A stretch of 64,000 nucleotides of DNA from Amaranthus tricolor. Lineage: Eukaryota; Streptophyta; Magnoliopsida; Caryophyllales; Amaranthaceae. The notes under the pieces are model-generated. The model made no database searches. It was not told where the DNA came from and saw nothing but the letters and a program-made list of their open reading frames with translations. The translations under genes were made by a program, and so were the position numbers. Positions 53,901-64,000 of the stretch are shown here, piece after piece (within the stretch, counting starts at the first letter, position 1; each line of letters opens with the position of its first letter). Location: contig NC_080049.1 in assembly GCF_026212465.1 (NCBI RefSeq), positions 2,803,960-2,867,959 of the forward strand. Reading direction: 5' to 3'.

Positions 53901-55749
53901 ATGGTTTGTACCTATGTTTTTTGGGTTACTTTCATTGTAACTTTGACTAAGGCATTGAAATATTATGTGGATGTGATGTTTATTTGCAAAGCATGACAAA
54001 ATAAATGGGGTTTTTTAGCTCACAGAAGATGCTGGCGGTGTAACCCAAATTGGATTTTGTTTCATTTAATCTTGTTTCCTATCTGGGAACCCAATTCAAA
54101 ACAATTTTCCATGCTGTTTCAATGTCTTGTGTACTCTTTTTCATCACATTTTCCGCTTATACATTACAAACACTTATCTAATGTATGTTTTTCAGTTCCC
54201 GGAGTTATTGGGACTTTACAGGCTTTAGAAGCTATAAAGATTGCTAGTAATTTTGGTGAACCACTTTCTGGAAGGATGCTTATATTTGATGCTTTGTCCG
54301 GAAGAGTTCGTGTGGTATGACATGTTTTATTGATTCTGAATATAAAACTGTGGGCCTTGTTAAATTAATGCCTTTCCAACTAACTTCGTTTCATTTTCAA
54401 ATTGTACCTATTTAATCTTTTATTACTTTGAATACACATAAATAACAAGTATTTTTTTGGATTGTGAATCCATAGTAATCTGTAGTACTTTTTCATTTAA
54501 TCACTTTTGTATCAAAGGAACAATGAGATTTTAATTGGCAAAGTTCAAGCATTTTTTCCTCTCAAGGGAAAAACTTCCAACCTTTCCTTGGAAGTCTATT
54601 TAAATAAGGGATGTCTTAGGTTGTTTTGATGAATTTTGTTTTCTTCATATAGCTCAAACGTTTCTTTCCGTAAGTTGTGTCAATTGCCAAACATTATATT
54701 TACCTACTGTACAGGTTAAAATACGAGGACAATCACCGCAATGTGAAGCTTGTGGAGAAAAATCCGCATTCACTCCCGAAAAATTTAGAGAATTTGACTA
54801 TGAGTTGTTCACACAGTCTTCCCTTTCAACGGTATGGACTCTCATTTACCAATATGCTTAATGGGCTCAAAGTTTTCTAAGGTTATTTACATGTACTCCC
54901 TGTGTCCCGATGGGATTGAATCAAATAGAAACGGGGTGAATTTTAAGGGTCAATCAGAAACAACATCTTTGTTATTACACGAGTAAGGTTGCGACCCTCC
55001 CAAACTCCACCTAGGTGGGAATCACTTGGCATTGGAGTCATGGCATGCTGTATATTGGACTTTTTTCTTCAATAATATTTGTTCCGTTGGTCAATTTATT
55101 GAATGAATCAGGTGATTAGGTCTCAGATTTTTCTTTTTTCTTCAAACTGAAGTTTCGTTAGATGAACTCCCTGTCCTCGCACTTCATACCTCACAACCGC
55201 TGTCCGCTTATGCATCACCTTCTTTAGAAAAAAAAGCTTTAATAGGAGTATCAACTATTTGTACTCGTAAATATCTCCACTTTTATGCAAAGATTGGTGA
55301 AGTCGAAAATGTTTGAGAACAAAATTGCCCGGTTGCTCTGTAATTGTTATATTGATCGATTGCAGGCCCCACTCAAGTTGAACCTTATCCCTGCGGATTC
55401 AAGGATAAGCTGTAAAGAGTACAGTGAAAAGGTTGCCAATGAAGAAGCACATATATTGATCGATGTGCGGCCTGCTCATCATTTTGACATAATTTCACTT
55501 CCGGATTCACTGAATATCCCTCTCTCGAGTTTGGAGTCCCGGTTGCCAGAAATCTCTGCAGCTTTGAAAGAAGAAGAAACACGTAAGGGCGTTTCAGACG
55601 CTTCTCTATATACAGTTTGCAGAAGAGGCAATGATTCACAGAGAGCTGTCCACTTATTACACAAGCTTGGATTTACCTCAGCAAAGGACATTGTCGGGGG
55701 CTTGACTTCTTGGGCGAAAGAAGTCGATCCTAACTTTCCCGCATACTAA
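50913..55749 (+). CDS. CNX5: Adenylyltransferase and sulfurtransferase MOCS3 (CNX5/UBA4), complete 11-exon gene
   Basis: Coding exons: 50913-51171, 52193-52285, 52412-52467, 52561-52625, 52773-52847, 52944-53022, 53532-53570, 53720-53828, 54196-54314, 54715-54831, 55366-55749. They sum to 1395 bases, 464 residues, the usual plant CNX5 length. An N-terminal coiled-coil (about 8-45) is followed by the E1-like domain: RYSRHLLLP, the ATP loop GAGGLGSP (100-107), [13 protein letters not shown], and [14 protein letters not shown]. Zinc ligands are CYRC and CEAC. The thioester Cys lies in [10 protein letters not shown]. The C-terminal rhodanese domain (about 350-464) has its active Cys422 in CRRGNDSQ. 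The enzyme adenylates and thiocarboxylates CNX7 (MOCS2A-like) for molybdopterin synthesis and URM11/12 for tRNA thiolation, in the cytosol. The exon 4 donor is GTGCGT; the others are ordinary GT-AG. Introns carry SINE pieces. Confidence 0.96.
51270..51335 (+). mobile_element. SINE 3' fragment in CNX5 intron 1
   Basis: The stretch 'gaatccataacaacccgcttaggtggaagccatttaatatcattgggttaatgg' matches the fragments at 36262-36325 and 54980-55045 in layout (two short GC-rich stems around a spacer). No promoter boxes remain. Confidence 0.4.
51775..51930 (-). mobile_element. tRNA-derived SINE in CNX5 intron 1
   Basis: On the minus strand a B-box-like AGGTCATGGGTTCAAGTATT (about 51922-51903) is followed by a body containing GTAAGGTTTGGTTACACTCA. 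The layout fits the tRNA-related head and body of a plant SINE. The 5' A box and target duplication are not clear. Confidence 0.55.
54980..55045 (+). mobile_element. SINE 3' fragment in CNX5 intron 10
   Basis: The sequence 'gtaaggttgcgaccctcccaaactccacctaggtgggaatcacttggcattgg' is the typical end of Au-like plant SINEs (GTAAGGCTGCG...CCC...GTGGGA). It is 5'-truncated. Confidence 0.55.
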
Positions 55750-56076
55750 TGGTGTTCACTCATCAAAAATCAACTTTTGTTTTACAAATCTAGACGGCTT
55801 TTTTCCCTTTTTTGAGCTTGGTTGAATCCTTGAAAAGTTTGCTACTGTATGATTGTATGAAGATGATTACTATTTATAGCAAAGGATTTTTTATCATCTG
55901 ATTAAACAGTGTATGTAGTAGTATATGGACTTGTCATATGAAGTGTATATATAGTAGTATATATCACTTGTCATATGATGTGTATTAATAGACTTGTCAG
56001 AACAGGTTGGGTGGGTTTTGGTTTAGCCTATTTTTTGATCGGGTTATTTTTAGATTTGGTCTATATTCGACCTATC

Positions 56077-57062
56077 TAGAGGTGTTCATTCGGGTGATCG
56101 GGTCGGTTTTGGACGGGTGTCATTCGGTTCGGTTGCATTTTGGATCGGTTATTTTTCGGCTGTGTGTTACAACGGGTCACACTCGGGTCGAGTCGGTTAG
56201 TCACGGTTCGGTTGGAGATTGGTTATTCAAGCTATCGGGTTAGCATCAGTTCGGTGTCAGTTGAAGTTCGTGTTGAGTGTCAATCGGTCTCGGGTTGTCA
56301 TCGATTACTAATTGGTTCGGTTTTTTCTGGTACAGATCGGGTTCGAGTTTTTTTTTAAAAGCAAAATTCAGCTATGTATTACTAATTACTATCCATCGAT
56401 TCAATATCAAATTAAGTTGTTAGTCAATTTTTAATTGATGACAAGATTCCTTTTATTTAAAGCAAAATAGTTAAAATGCAAATCAATTAGTAATCATTAT
56501 TACTTTGTTACTTTTACTTGTTTGACCGGAAATTAAAATTATAAAGTTCTATCAATATTAATCTAATTCGATTAAAAGTAGTTAAATAAACATTGACCAT
56601 TAACTATTAACTCTAAATATAGGAAACCATGTATTTATAAAATTTAATTTATTAAAATATCTAACACTTTATTAGATTAACAAATAAGATGATTGAATAT
56701 GAGTCTATCATACTTTTATGTTAAAAATTGGTTCAGGTTTACAGCAGTTTGATCTAAAATTCGTTCGGGTTAAGTCGATTTTAGCCAGATAGAATTCAGT
56801 TTCGAGCATGATTCGGGTCGGATATGACTCGGGTCGGTCATTATTAGGTTCGGGTAATCTTGGTTAACGGTTATGTGTTGGTTACAAAAATCTGTTACGG
56901 CTCGGGTTCAGCTTTCCCATTTTCGGTTGTTAACCGGTTCTTGTACAATTTCGGTTCGGGTACTGTCAGTTCGATAAACCAAAAAAAGGAACACATTTTC
57001 GGGTCGGTTTACTTTCGGTTTCAGTTCGGATTTTCGAGTCGGGTCACTTTTGAACAACTCTA
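56077..57062. mobile_element. Complete non-autonomous hAT element
   Basis: It begins TAGAGGTGTTCA and ends TGAACAACTCTA, 12-bp inverted ends with one mismatch. GACCTATC flanks both sides (56069-56076 and 57063-57070), a perfect 8-bp target duplication. Subterminal regions are rich in CGGTT and CGGGT words; the middle is AT-rich and non-coding. A 551-bp piece of the same family lies at 20195-20745. It inserted about 330 bases after the CNX5 stop codon. Confidence 0.9.
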
Positions 57063-57070
57063 GACCTATC

Positions 57071-57904
57071 TATGGTTTGTAATTTACATTTCCCTTTACT
57101 GTGTTACTATTTGTCAACTCATTGGATTGATGCCTTCTTTTCAATACTGTATTTTTCTTCCACTTTCATTGTTGGCTTCTTTTCATCAATGTTACAATCT
57201 TCCAGTTTCATGGATGGCTTCTTTTCAAAATCAAAACATTTAGATTTTTGTAGTTATTTAATTAATTTTTAACACTAAATGCATACCGTGTTTGTTTTTT
57301 TTATAAATCTGAAGTCAACGAAAGATTTAATATCCGCATGCGCATGTGGCGTGAGGGTTGCTCGTTTTCAATTGCCGTTCAAAAAACGTTGAAGAAATCA
57401 AGGAAGAATTGAAGACTTAGTTTATTTTATGATTTTGACGGGTTTTGTAATTTATTTGATGTAATTTTTTGTAATTTAAATTAAGTAGTTTAATGGTTGT
57501 TTAATTATTAAAATTTCGGAAATGTATTAATTTCAATTAAGTCTCAAACAATGTGAAACCCAATTTTCCCTCCAAAATTCATTCTATCTACTTTATTAAG
57601 CAAAAGGAGAGAATCATTAACAATTAATCCAATTACTTAAAAATACCCAACTATTACTTTTTTAATGGACCCCACACAACCCTTAATATCCGTGTCCAAG
57701 GAAATGGGACTAATTATTTGGTTCGAAGGGAGTATATGATGTGGAGTTAAAAATAGCAATATAATTCTATCAAAAAAATAAATAGCAATATTATTGAGAA
57801 AGTTAAAATGATTGCATTTAGATTAGGATCGAATTCGGCCTATTTTTTTGCCTTCAAGTCCGGTATTTTTGGATCATAATCCACAAATTTCAAGTCAACT
57901 GAAA
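57071..57904. other. Intergenic DNA, nothing recognised
   Basis: The first 180 bases repeat 'ttggatggcttcttttc'-like words two or three times (57120-57235). The rest is AT-rich with no coding or transposon ends that I can define. Confidence 0.4.
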
Positions 57905-58164
57905 GTCATATCCAAGTAAATATAAACCCAATTCTAAACTTCACCACCCCGCTCCTATTTAAATGAATTGACAAAAATGCCCCTAGACAGAAAATTATAT
58001 AAAACACTTTAATCTCACTCAATAACACTTTTATCACTCTAAAAACATTAAATCTAAACTTAAAATTTGTGGAGCTAAAGCTAAGGAAATCAAAACGAAA
58101 ACAATAATTTGAGGTAATTTCTAATCGAATCTCATTCAAAAATTCAAAAAAATAAAATAAAATT

Positions 58165-58320
58165 CGAATGACCCAGTTGCACGCGACCCAACCGCGGCTC
58201 AGTCGCACAAAACGCGCGACTAGACCGCGGCTCAGCTACGTGAAATGCGCGACTGAGCCGCGATCCAATCGCGCATTTTGTGCGACTCCTCTAGGGTTAG
58301 GTCGCGTGCGACTGGGTCCT
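58165..58320. repeat. GC-rich minirepeat, about 33-bp unit, built on CCGCGGCTCAGTCGC
   Basis: Units such as GACCCAACCGCGGCTCAGTC, GACTAGACCGCGGCTCAGC and GACTGAGCCGCGATCCAATC repeat at about 33 bases. They share the CCGCGG centre and a following CGCGCGAC with the core at 28780-28960. Confidence 0.7.
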
Positions 58321-58859
58321 TCAAATTTTTTATTTTTTTTTAAATTTTTGCGTTTTATGTTATTAATAAATAAAAATTAATATTTTTGTTAATAAATTAA
58401 ATTTATTAATAATAATTAAGGTAATAATAATATTATTATTATTATAATTATTTTTTTTGAAAATTAATTGTAATAATAATAATAAAAAAAAATTAATAAT
58501 TATTAACTAATATAATATATTAATTAAATATTTATTAATTTAACTTATTAATTTAATAATTATAATTTTTAAATGTTTATTAATTTATATGTATGAAATA
58601 TATTGTTTTTTAATAATTTATATTATTAAATATTTATTACTTAATATTATTAATGTAATTTAATTTTTAATATCTTTTTTAGTGCCGGGAATTTATTAAT
58701 GCTAATTAAGTAATCGTTTTCAATCATGAATTAATATGTTAATTAATTATTATTTTTTATTCATGTAATTAACTTAACGTAATATTTTATTATTTTAATT
58801 AATTATTAATAATTAATTAAATTATCAAAATTGTAGTAAATAGCTAGTAACCAAGGAAG

Positions 58860-61800
58860 AGGAAAGGGTTTATTTAGAGGCTTGTTGAGTGGAATAGTTT
58901 TAGACCGACCTTACTAAGAGGGAAACCTCATGAGAGGGGGGTTAGGGGTTCCGTTCGCCGTGCTAGTCAGGAACAGGCGGCCAAACATAGTCAGGCCCAA
59001 CGTTCGAGTACGATGTACCAAGTGCGTAGTCATTTTGAGGACTAGACGAGTCTACTAAGTAATTAGGGGGCTCCAGTGATGAGGATAGTGATTACGAAAG
59101 CTCTGTTGGTCAGCCAGTGGATTGGACGGTTGTGCGAGGACATGTCGGTAAGTTTACACAAGCAAGCCCTAGTACGACTGATGCTTCTGATTATGCAGAA
59201 GACAGCCAGGTTGACGATGCAGCTCCACGGGGGAGGAGGCGCCCACAGTTCGCTGACACGGACAGGCTTATCACATCACCCCAGCCCGGGGCCCCATTGA
59301 CGTCCGCTTGATAGCCAGCTACTGGGGGCACATAGCTAAGGTTGTTTTCGAGGGCTCTGCGCGTACGCCTCCGATTTTGGAGTGCCATACTAGGAAAAAG
59401 TCGCTGGAGGCGATCATCAGACTGCAAGATATGTCTGATGAGCTATACAGAGTTTTACCTACCATTCCCCTTGGTTGTTTGCCTTACATTATAGACCAAC
59501 ACATTGATAGTGCTTGAATTACGACCTTTGTGGAGAGGGCAGCAACCGAATACCAAGACCTTCCAGATGCCCTGTGATACAACCCAGACCAGTGTAAACA
59601 ATATAATAATACTATCTACAAAGCACAGCGAAAGACTTATAGAAGTCTGGGTTGAATCCGACCTGTGGCTGGATAGCCACAACAAACCAATACCAGAGAA
59701 TTTAAAACTTTTTACATAATTAAATGAATACTATTTACAAAATATTTTTAAAGTATTACAATTTAATTTACAAATATCTAATTTATATTATGTATTTCAA
59801 AAAGAAGTCCTCGTCTCGCACGTAACACATAATACGAGTAGGCATCATCTCCACAGTAGAACTAACCTAAAAATGGATCTATCCCCAGTAAGGGATAGGC
59901 CCTATCAAAGACTGTCAACAATTGAATTGTTGAATAATCCAACAAACTATTACATTTATATACAAGTCATTAACAAACATCTCCAATCTAATCTTTTGCT
60001 CATTTGGTATCTCCATATAAAACATTAATTCATCAAAACCATACTCTTTTAAAAGATCGTTTGGTATCAACATAAATATGACTAAAAACCTTTAGTTTAT
60101 AGTGAATTAAAACACTGATATAACTTTACAAGTTAATAGCGAAAATCAAAATACGACTATTACTTTGCAAGTCAATAGCGAAATAATACGGCAATTGAAA
60201 CATATGATTTCATTTACGAAACAAACAAAACTTTATATACCAAACGTATTTATTCAAAACTCATATTAAAACAATAATATAACAGCGCTTTAAAATGTAG
60301 GAATATATGGACCATCAGGAAGTGGCCGGGCTTGATCTAAATCCTGAGAACACGAGTGATCGTCATCACCGAAAATATGGCTCTTGCAAGAACGAAACGG
60401 TATCGGTCGGAGGCTCGAGACCAATCCGAATAACCATTACCTATGATCAAGCTATAGGATTTCACAATAATCCGGAGATAATTATCCATTGTCAATTCCC
60501 AAAAACAGACATTTTTAAATGTCGAACATTTTAATATAAAACGAATCAATAAATCAATTGATTTTCTTTAAAATCAATAATCATAACTCATTTTCATAGT
60601 ACAATATCGAAAAGATCATATTTATAAAATTGTGAACATACAAAACATAATTTTGATCAAGAACTAGAAGCAAGGTCAAACAAAGTCAAAATCCAAAATT
60701 TCAAACACTAAAAATTATACGATTTTGCTCAAATATCAATAGCAGTAATATCACACCTTATATAACATAACTTGAACTTTGATACCTCAATTGAACCCAA
60801 CAAAAGCCTTTGAAATGGATGAAACAAAGAATACAAAAGACTCCCAATTCACTTGTTATTTTCGAATTGAAGAAAGAACCAGATGGGATTTTCAGATTTT
60901 CTTCTTTAATGGATGATAATGATAATATAAATTCAAGTTTGTATGAATGAACTAAGATCAAGGATTTGAGTTTGTGTTTTTCCAAAAATTCAAGATGAAG
61001 AAGTGATGAGAATTGATGAGTGATGATAATAGAGATGAAGATGATGGTTTGTGATAAAATCAAATCTAGGAATGGGTTTTCTGATTACGAAGGTTTAGAG
61101 AATGATGGATGAGGGTGATCACTCATAAGCAAAATGACACTCAATCACCTACACATGACACGTTCGTGGCTTAGGCATCACATGACACTTCACAATTTAA
61201 TCATTTTTTTTACCCAATTTTAATCGTACAACTTACTTTGATCCCAAAATTAATACGGTTGATATCCAAATATAATAGAATCTTTTACTTATTTTCAATT
61301 AACTTAATTAAAATACTTAAAATTTAATAACCCAAATTAACTTAATTAATTACTATTAATTAAACCACTAAAATAGGGGCTATCTCACCCCAAAGGGAGA
61401 TGACCATTATGTTGCACGGCGTGCAACGCATTTCAGGTCTTGGTATTGAAGGTTCATTCCCCGCTGATGGTGAGTGGAAGCTCGTGCTGGCCGATCTATT
61501 TGGAGAGCTCATGTCTGAGCTGCGAAGGAAGGGGTACTTCACTGGCGGGAACATCAACGTTGGTGAAATTATGCACATGTGCCACCGGTCTCAATCTTTA
61601 GAGACACAGTCTACAGCCTATTACATGGCTATTGTGGGTTCAACACTGTTGGTGGATAAGACTAGAGTTGAGATGCGACCTCACCCTATACTTACTGTGA
61701 TTGCCTATCAGCTATCAGGATGAGATTTCTTGGGGTGCAGTGACTCTGGCGTATTTATATCGCCAACTGGGTATGGCGTCTAGGGTTGGGTGCAACACTA

Positions 61801-61890
61801 TTGCTCGTTGTCTTATATTGTTATAGACATGGATCTACGAGTACTTTCCGGCCTTCTGCCCCCATCCTAGTCAAGTTGATGTTAGAGTTT
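58860..61890 (+). pseudogene. Plant mobile domain (PMD) protein gene, split and frameshifted
   Basis: The first part (to 59572) encodes a Ser/Asp-rich linker, then DWTVVRGHVGKFTQASPS, DRLITSPQPGAP, RLIASYWGHIAKVVFEGSAR, RTPPILECHTRKKS and TFVER. After a one-base shift it reads PNTKTFQMP and is cut by an LTR. The second part (from 61388) continues EMTIMLHGVQRISGLGIEG..., GGNINVGEIMHM, then AYLYRQLGMASR and WIYEYFPAFCPHPS in shifted frames. This is the core of PF10536, a domain shared by MAIN-type plant proteins and transposons. Several stops and shifts make it non-functional. Confidence 0.75.
59573..61387. mobile_element. Putative solo LTR inside the PMD gene
   Basis: The segment starts TGTGATACAACCCAG and ends GGGGCTATCTCA, so TGTGATA pairs with the complement TGAGATA at the other end. 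It separates two halves of one PMD domain, which proves insertion. The flanks TGCCC and CCCCA do not form a clean 5-bp duplication. The 1.8-kb length suits a long-LTR lineage, probably gypsy, though the lineage is not established. It contains no coding sequence of note. Confidence 0.55.
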
Positions 61891-61990
61891 TTAGAGAGAT
61901 GTTAGAGTTTTTGAGTTCAAAAATTATGCAGGGGCAATCTTGAAAATTCATTATATAAGGGGTAGCGATAAAATAAAAAGGGTGGCGAAG

Positions 61991-62196
61991 TTTAATAATG
62001 CTCAATATAAATGTCTTTTAATACTTTGTCCCTTTGAATTGTAAACACAGAAAAATATGATTTTTTTTTAAGAAAAAGTTAAATAATAAGTAACAAATGA
62101 AAAGAGAGAATACATTGTATAAATAAAATTAAAAAATAATTAAAATGTACAGATGAAATTAAAAGAAAATGATAGACTATTATTAAAAAAAAACTA
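61991..62196. other. AT-rich spacer before the satellite array
   Basis: No gene or element is recognised in these 200 bases between the Mutator-like end and the first satellite monomer. Confidence 0.5.
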
Positions 62197-64000
62197 TGCA
62201 AAATGAGTGTATTAGTGCCTTAAAAGCTTAAAATACATTAAAAACGCCACTTAGAACATAATTTCAAGCACATTCTTATTTTTCAATTTTACACATTTTA
62301 ATTCAATAATATATACTAATTAGTAGGGCTGAACACGTTCCGGTCTGGTCCGGTTTGACAGAATAATCAGACCAGATCAGAAATTCCGGTCTGAAAATTT
62401 TTCAGACCAGACCGAACCACGGTCTGGTCTGGTCTGGTCTACGGTTTTTTTTTAATTTTTAATTTTTATTTTTATTGAGTGAGATTCTTCATTCTTTGAA
62501 TAAAAAGGATTTATTTCTTCTTCTCTTCTCTCTTTACTATCCTGTTCTTGTTTGTGTTTCGATTAGCAAGGCAAAATTCATCACTGCTCGTGGATAAAAA
62601 AATGCAAAGCAAATCATCATACAGATATGCATTGACTCACTAAAGTAAGCAGATTATCAAGCAAGATAATCTATCAGAGCCAGCTAAATTCTATTGTAGT
62701 AATTGATTGTAAAGTGAACAAAAAACTTCCCAATTTATTAAGTAAAAGAACAAGGATGAGGTAAATGATAAAATGATAGAGATAAATTTCTTACAAAGCT
62801 CGATTCACAAAAATCAAAATTTCTGAATAAAAATGAAGGAAATTGCAAATTGGACAACTTTGAACATTGAAATCCTAAAATCTGAGATGATGATCTAAAT
62901 TGACATGCTTAATCCAAAAAATTATCATAGTCTACCAAGTGCTTAATCATTAAAAAGCGTGAACCCTTATATACGAAATACTTACCAGAATGAATTCGAT
63001 TTTCCGGTTTGAAATGTTGAAAATTACGGGTGTGATTTAATAAACAGGCTTTCTCCTCTTCAAGTTATTGCCGAAAACAATATGATTTTTCCAAAATGTA
63101 GTCCTAATCGAATTACAGTTTATTGTTGGAGCGAAGAGAAATCCTACTTGACGAAGACGATGAAGATGCGAGAGAAAGAGGAGAGAGATAGAAAAGATGA
63201 GCAATAGAACAAAAATGGCTATGGCCGTAGAATATAATTTACGACTCACGATTTTGGAAAAGGAGATGGAGGCAGCCAGCAGCAGGAGTTCACTCACGAG
63301 TAGTTGCCCACTTGCCCTAATCCCCTAAAATATGATTTTAATACGGTTTTCCGGTCCGGTTTGGTTTGAAAATTTTAAAACCGGGACCGGACCGTAAACC
63401 GTTTAAAAAAAAACCGAACCAGACCATTTAGACCGTAGACCAGACCAAATATTTAAATTACGGTTTGGTTTACGGTTTAGACCAAACCATGTTCAGCCCT
63501 ACTAATTAGTGTTGTGTTCCAAGGTTTATGCCAAACAAAACAAGTTTGTACTACTTTAAGGGTGTAAGTGCCCTAAAAGTTTAAAAAACCTTAAAAACGC
63601 AACTAGAAACGTAATTTCGAGCACATGCCTATTTTTCTATTCCAACCATTTCAAAACATTAATATATACTAATTAGTATTGTGTGCCAAGTTTCCTGTAA
63701 AACAAATCAAGTTTAAACTACTTTAAGGATGTTGGAGCCATAAAAGATTAAAAAAACTTTAAAAACGCAACTTGGAACGTAATTTAAAGCACATGTCTAT
63801 TTTTTCAATTTTAACCATTTCAATTCAATAATTTATACTAATTAGTGTTGATTGCCAAATTTAATGCCAAAAAAATCAAGTTTGATTCACTTTAAGGGTG
63901 TTAGTGCCATAAATGCTTAAAGAACCTTAAAAACGCAGCTTGTAACATAATTTCAATCACATGCCAATTTTTTAATTTCTAACCATTACAAAACAACAAT
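62197..64000. repeat. Satellite DNA array, about 168-bp monomer (runs off the right edge)
   Basis: The word TACTAATTAGT recurs at 62315, 63500, 63667 and 63836, and each is followed by the same sequence: GTGCCAA-TTTATGCC, AAATCAAGTTT, CTTTAAGGGTGTTAGTGCC, TTAAAAACGCAACTTG, TTTCAAGCACATG. The 63500, 63667 and 63836 copies are 167 and 169 bases apart. Between 62315 and 63500 a hAT element is inserted; removing it restores the spacing. Monomers differ by roughly 10-20%. The array starts at about 62197 and its full extent is unknown. Confidence 0.85.
62324..63501. mobile_element. Non-autonomous hAT element inserted in the satellite
   Basis: It begins TAGGGCTGAACACGTTCCGG and ends CATGTTCAGCCCTA. 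CTAATTAG flanks both sides (62316-62323 and 63502-63509), a perfect 8-bp target duplication that is also part of the satellite monomer. Both ends are dense in GGTCTGGTCTGG / CCAGACCA words. The middle (62520-63300) differs in composition and has a minus-strand frame of 86 codons without recognised domain. Confidence 0.85.

Larger units (their letters stand above)
57905..61990 (+). mobile_element. Mutator-like element carrying a plant-mobile-domain gene, with nested solo LTR
   Basis: The left end (CCCAATTCTAAACTTCACCACC...TTGACAAAAATGCCCC, 57927-57992) is repeated inverted at the right (GGGGCAATCTTGAAAATTCA...GGGTGGCGAAGTTTAATAAT, 61931-61999). Inside are a GC-rich minirepeat (58165-58320), a long AT-rich block, the broken PMD gene and a solo LTR of about 1.8 kb. 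Without the LTR the element is about 2.3 kb. The 9-bp target duplication expected of Mutator elements was not found, so the class is provisional. The foldback element at 28185-29525 has matching ends. Confidence 0.55.

Overview
The window is nuclear DNA of a flowering plant, almost certainly a eudicot. It has AT-rich intergenic DNA, GT-AG introns, plant versions of mitochondrial ATP synthase OSCP, SUMO, RAF2 and CNX5, and a plant transposon load: Cassandra, copia, hAT, Mutator-like and Tourist-like elements and tRNA-derived SINEs. Small repeats built on 'gagacggtctc/accgtgagac' at about 3.9-4.1 kb and 50.3 kb resemble elements I associate with Caryophyllales; that placement is a guess. There is no operon, CRISPR array or clear tRNA gene. 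The only 5S-like sequences lie inside a Cassandra element.

Region by region: (1) 1-10.5 kb, minus strand: two tandem copies of the six-exon OSCP gene. Copy B (4660-10343) is complete. Copy A shows exons 1-3 (3744-1191) and runs off the left edge. The copies differ by a solo LTR with perfect 5-bp target duplication, a 230-bp indel and a 179-bp internal duplication in copy B. (2) 11-14 kb: an unrecognised broken reading frame, a 1-kb degenerate minisatellite and an inverted-repeat MITE. (3) 14.3-18.8 kb, plus: a complete three-exon SUMO gene whose introns host a MITE, a SIRE-like solo LTR and a Tourist-like MITE. (4) 19.0-24.2 kb: an Ac-like hAT transposon in a giant inverted repeat, its left arm broken by a piece of a second hAT family. 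(5) 25.1-25.7 kb, plus: a plastid RAF2/pterin-dehydratase-like gene. (6) 28.2-33 kb: a foldback element with a GC-rich 33-bp minirepeat core, a SINE, a copia relic invaded by a palindromic Cassandra element, a DUF241 gene relic and a non-autonomous hAT. (7) 33.9-49.1 kb, minus: six tandem DUF241 genes, five intact and one with a one-base frameshift, with extensively duplicated intergenic modules. (8) 50.9-55.7 kb, plus: a complete 11-exon CNX5/MOCS3 gene (464 codons). (9) 56-64 kb: a complete non-autonomous hAT, a Mutator-like element carrying a broken plant-mobile-domain gene split by a solo LTR, and the start of a ~168-bp satellite array with a hAT inserted.

The genes do not form a pathway. 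OSCP serves mitochondrial ATP synthesis, SUMO protein modification, RAF2 Rubisco assembly in the plastid, and CNX5 sulfur transfer for molybdenum cofactor and tRNA thiolation. DUF241 proteins have no firmly known function. The most unusual structure is the Cassandra element at 30429-31189: a near-perfect palindrome with two inverted 5S-bearing LTRs, inserted as one unit with a 5-bp target duplication.
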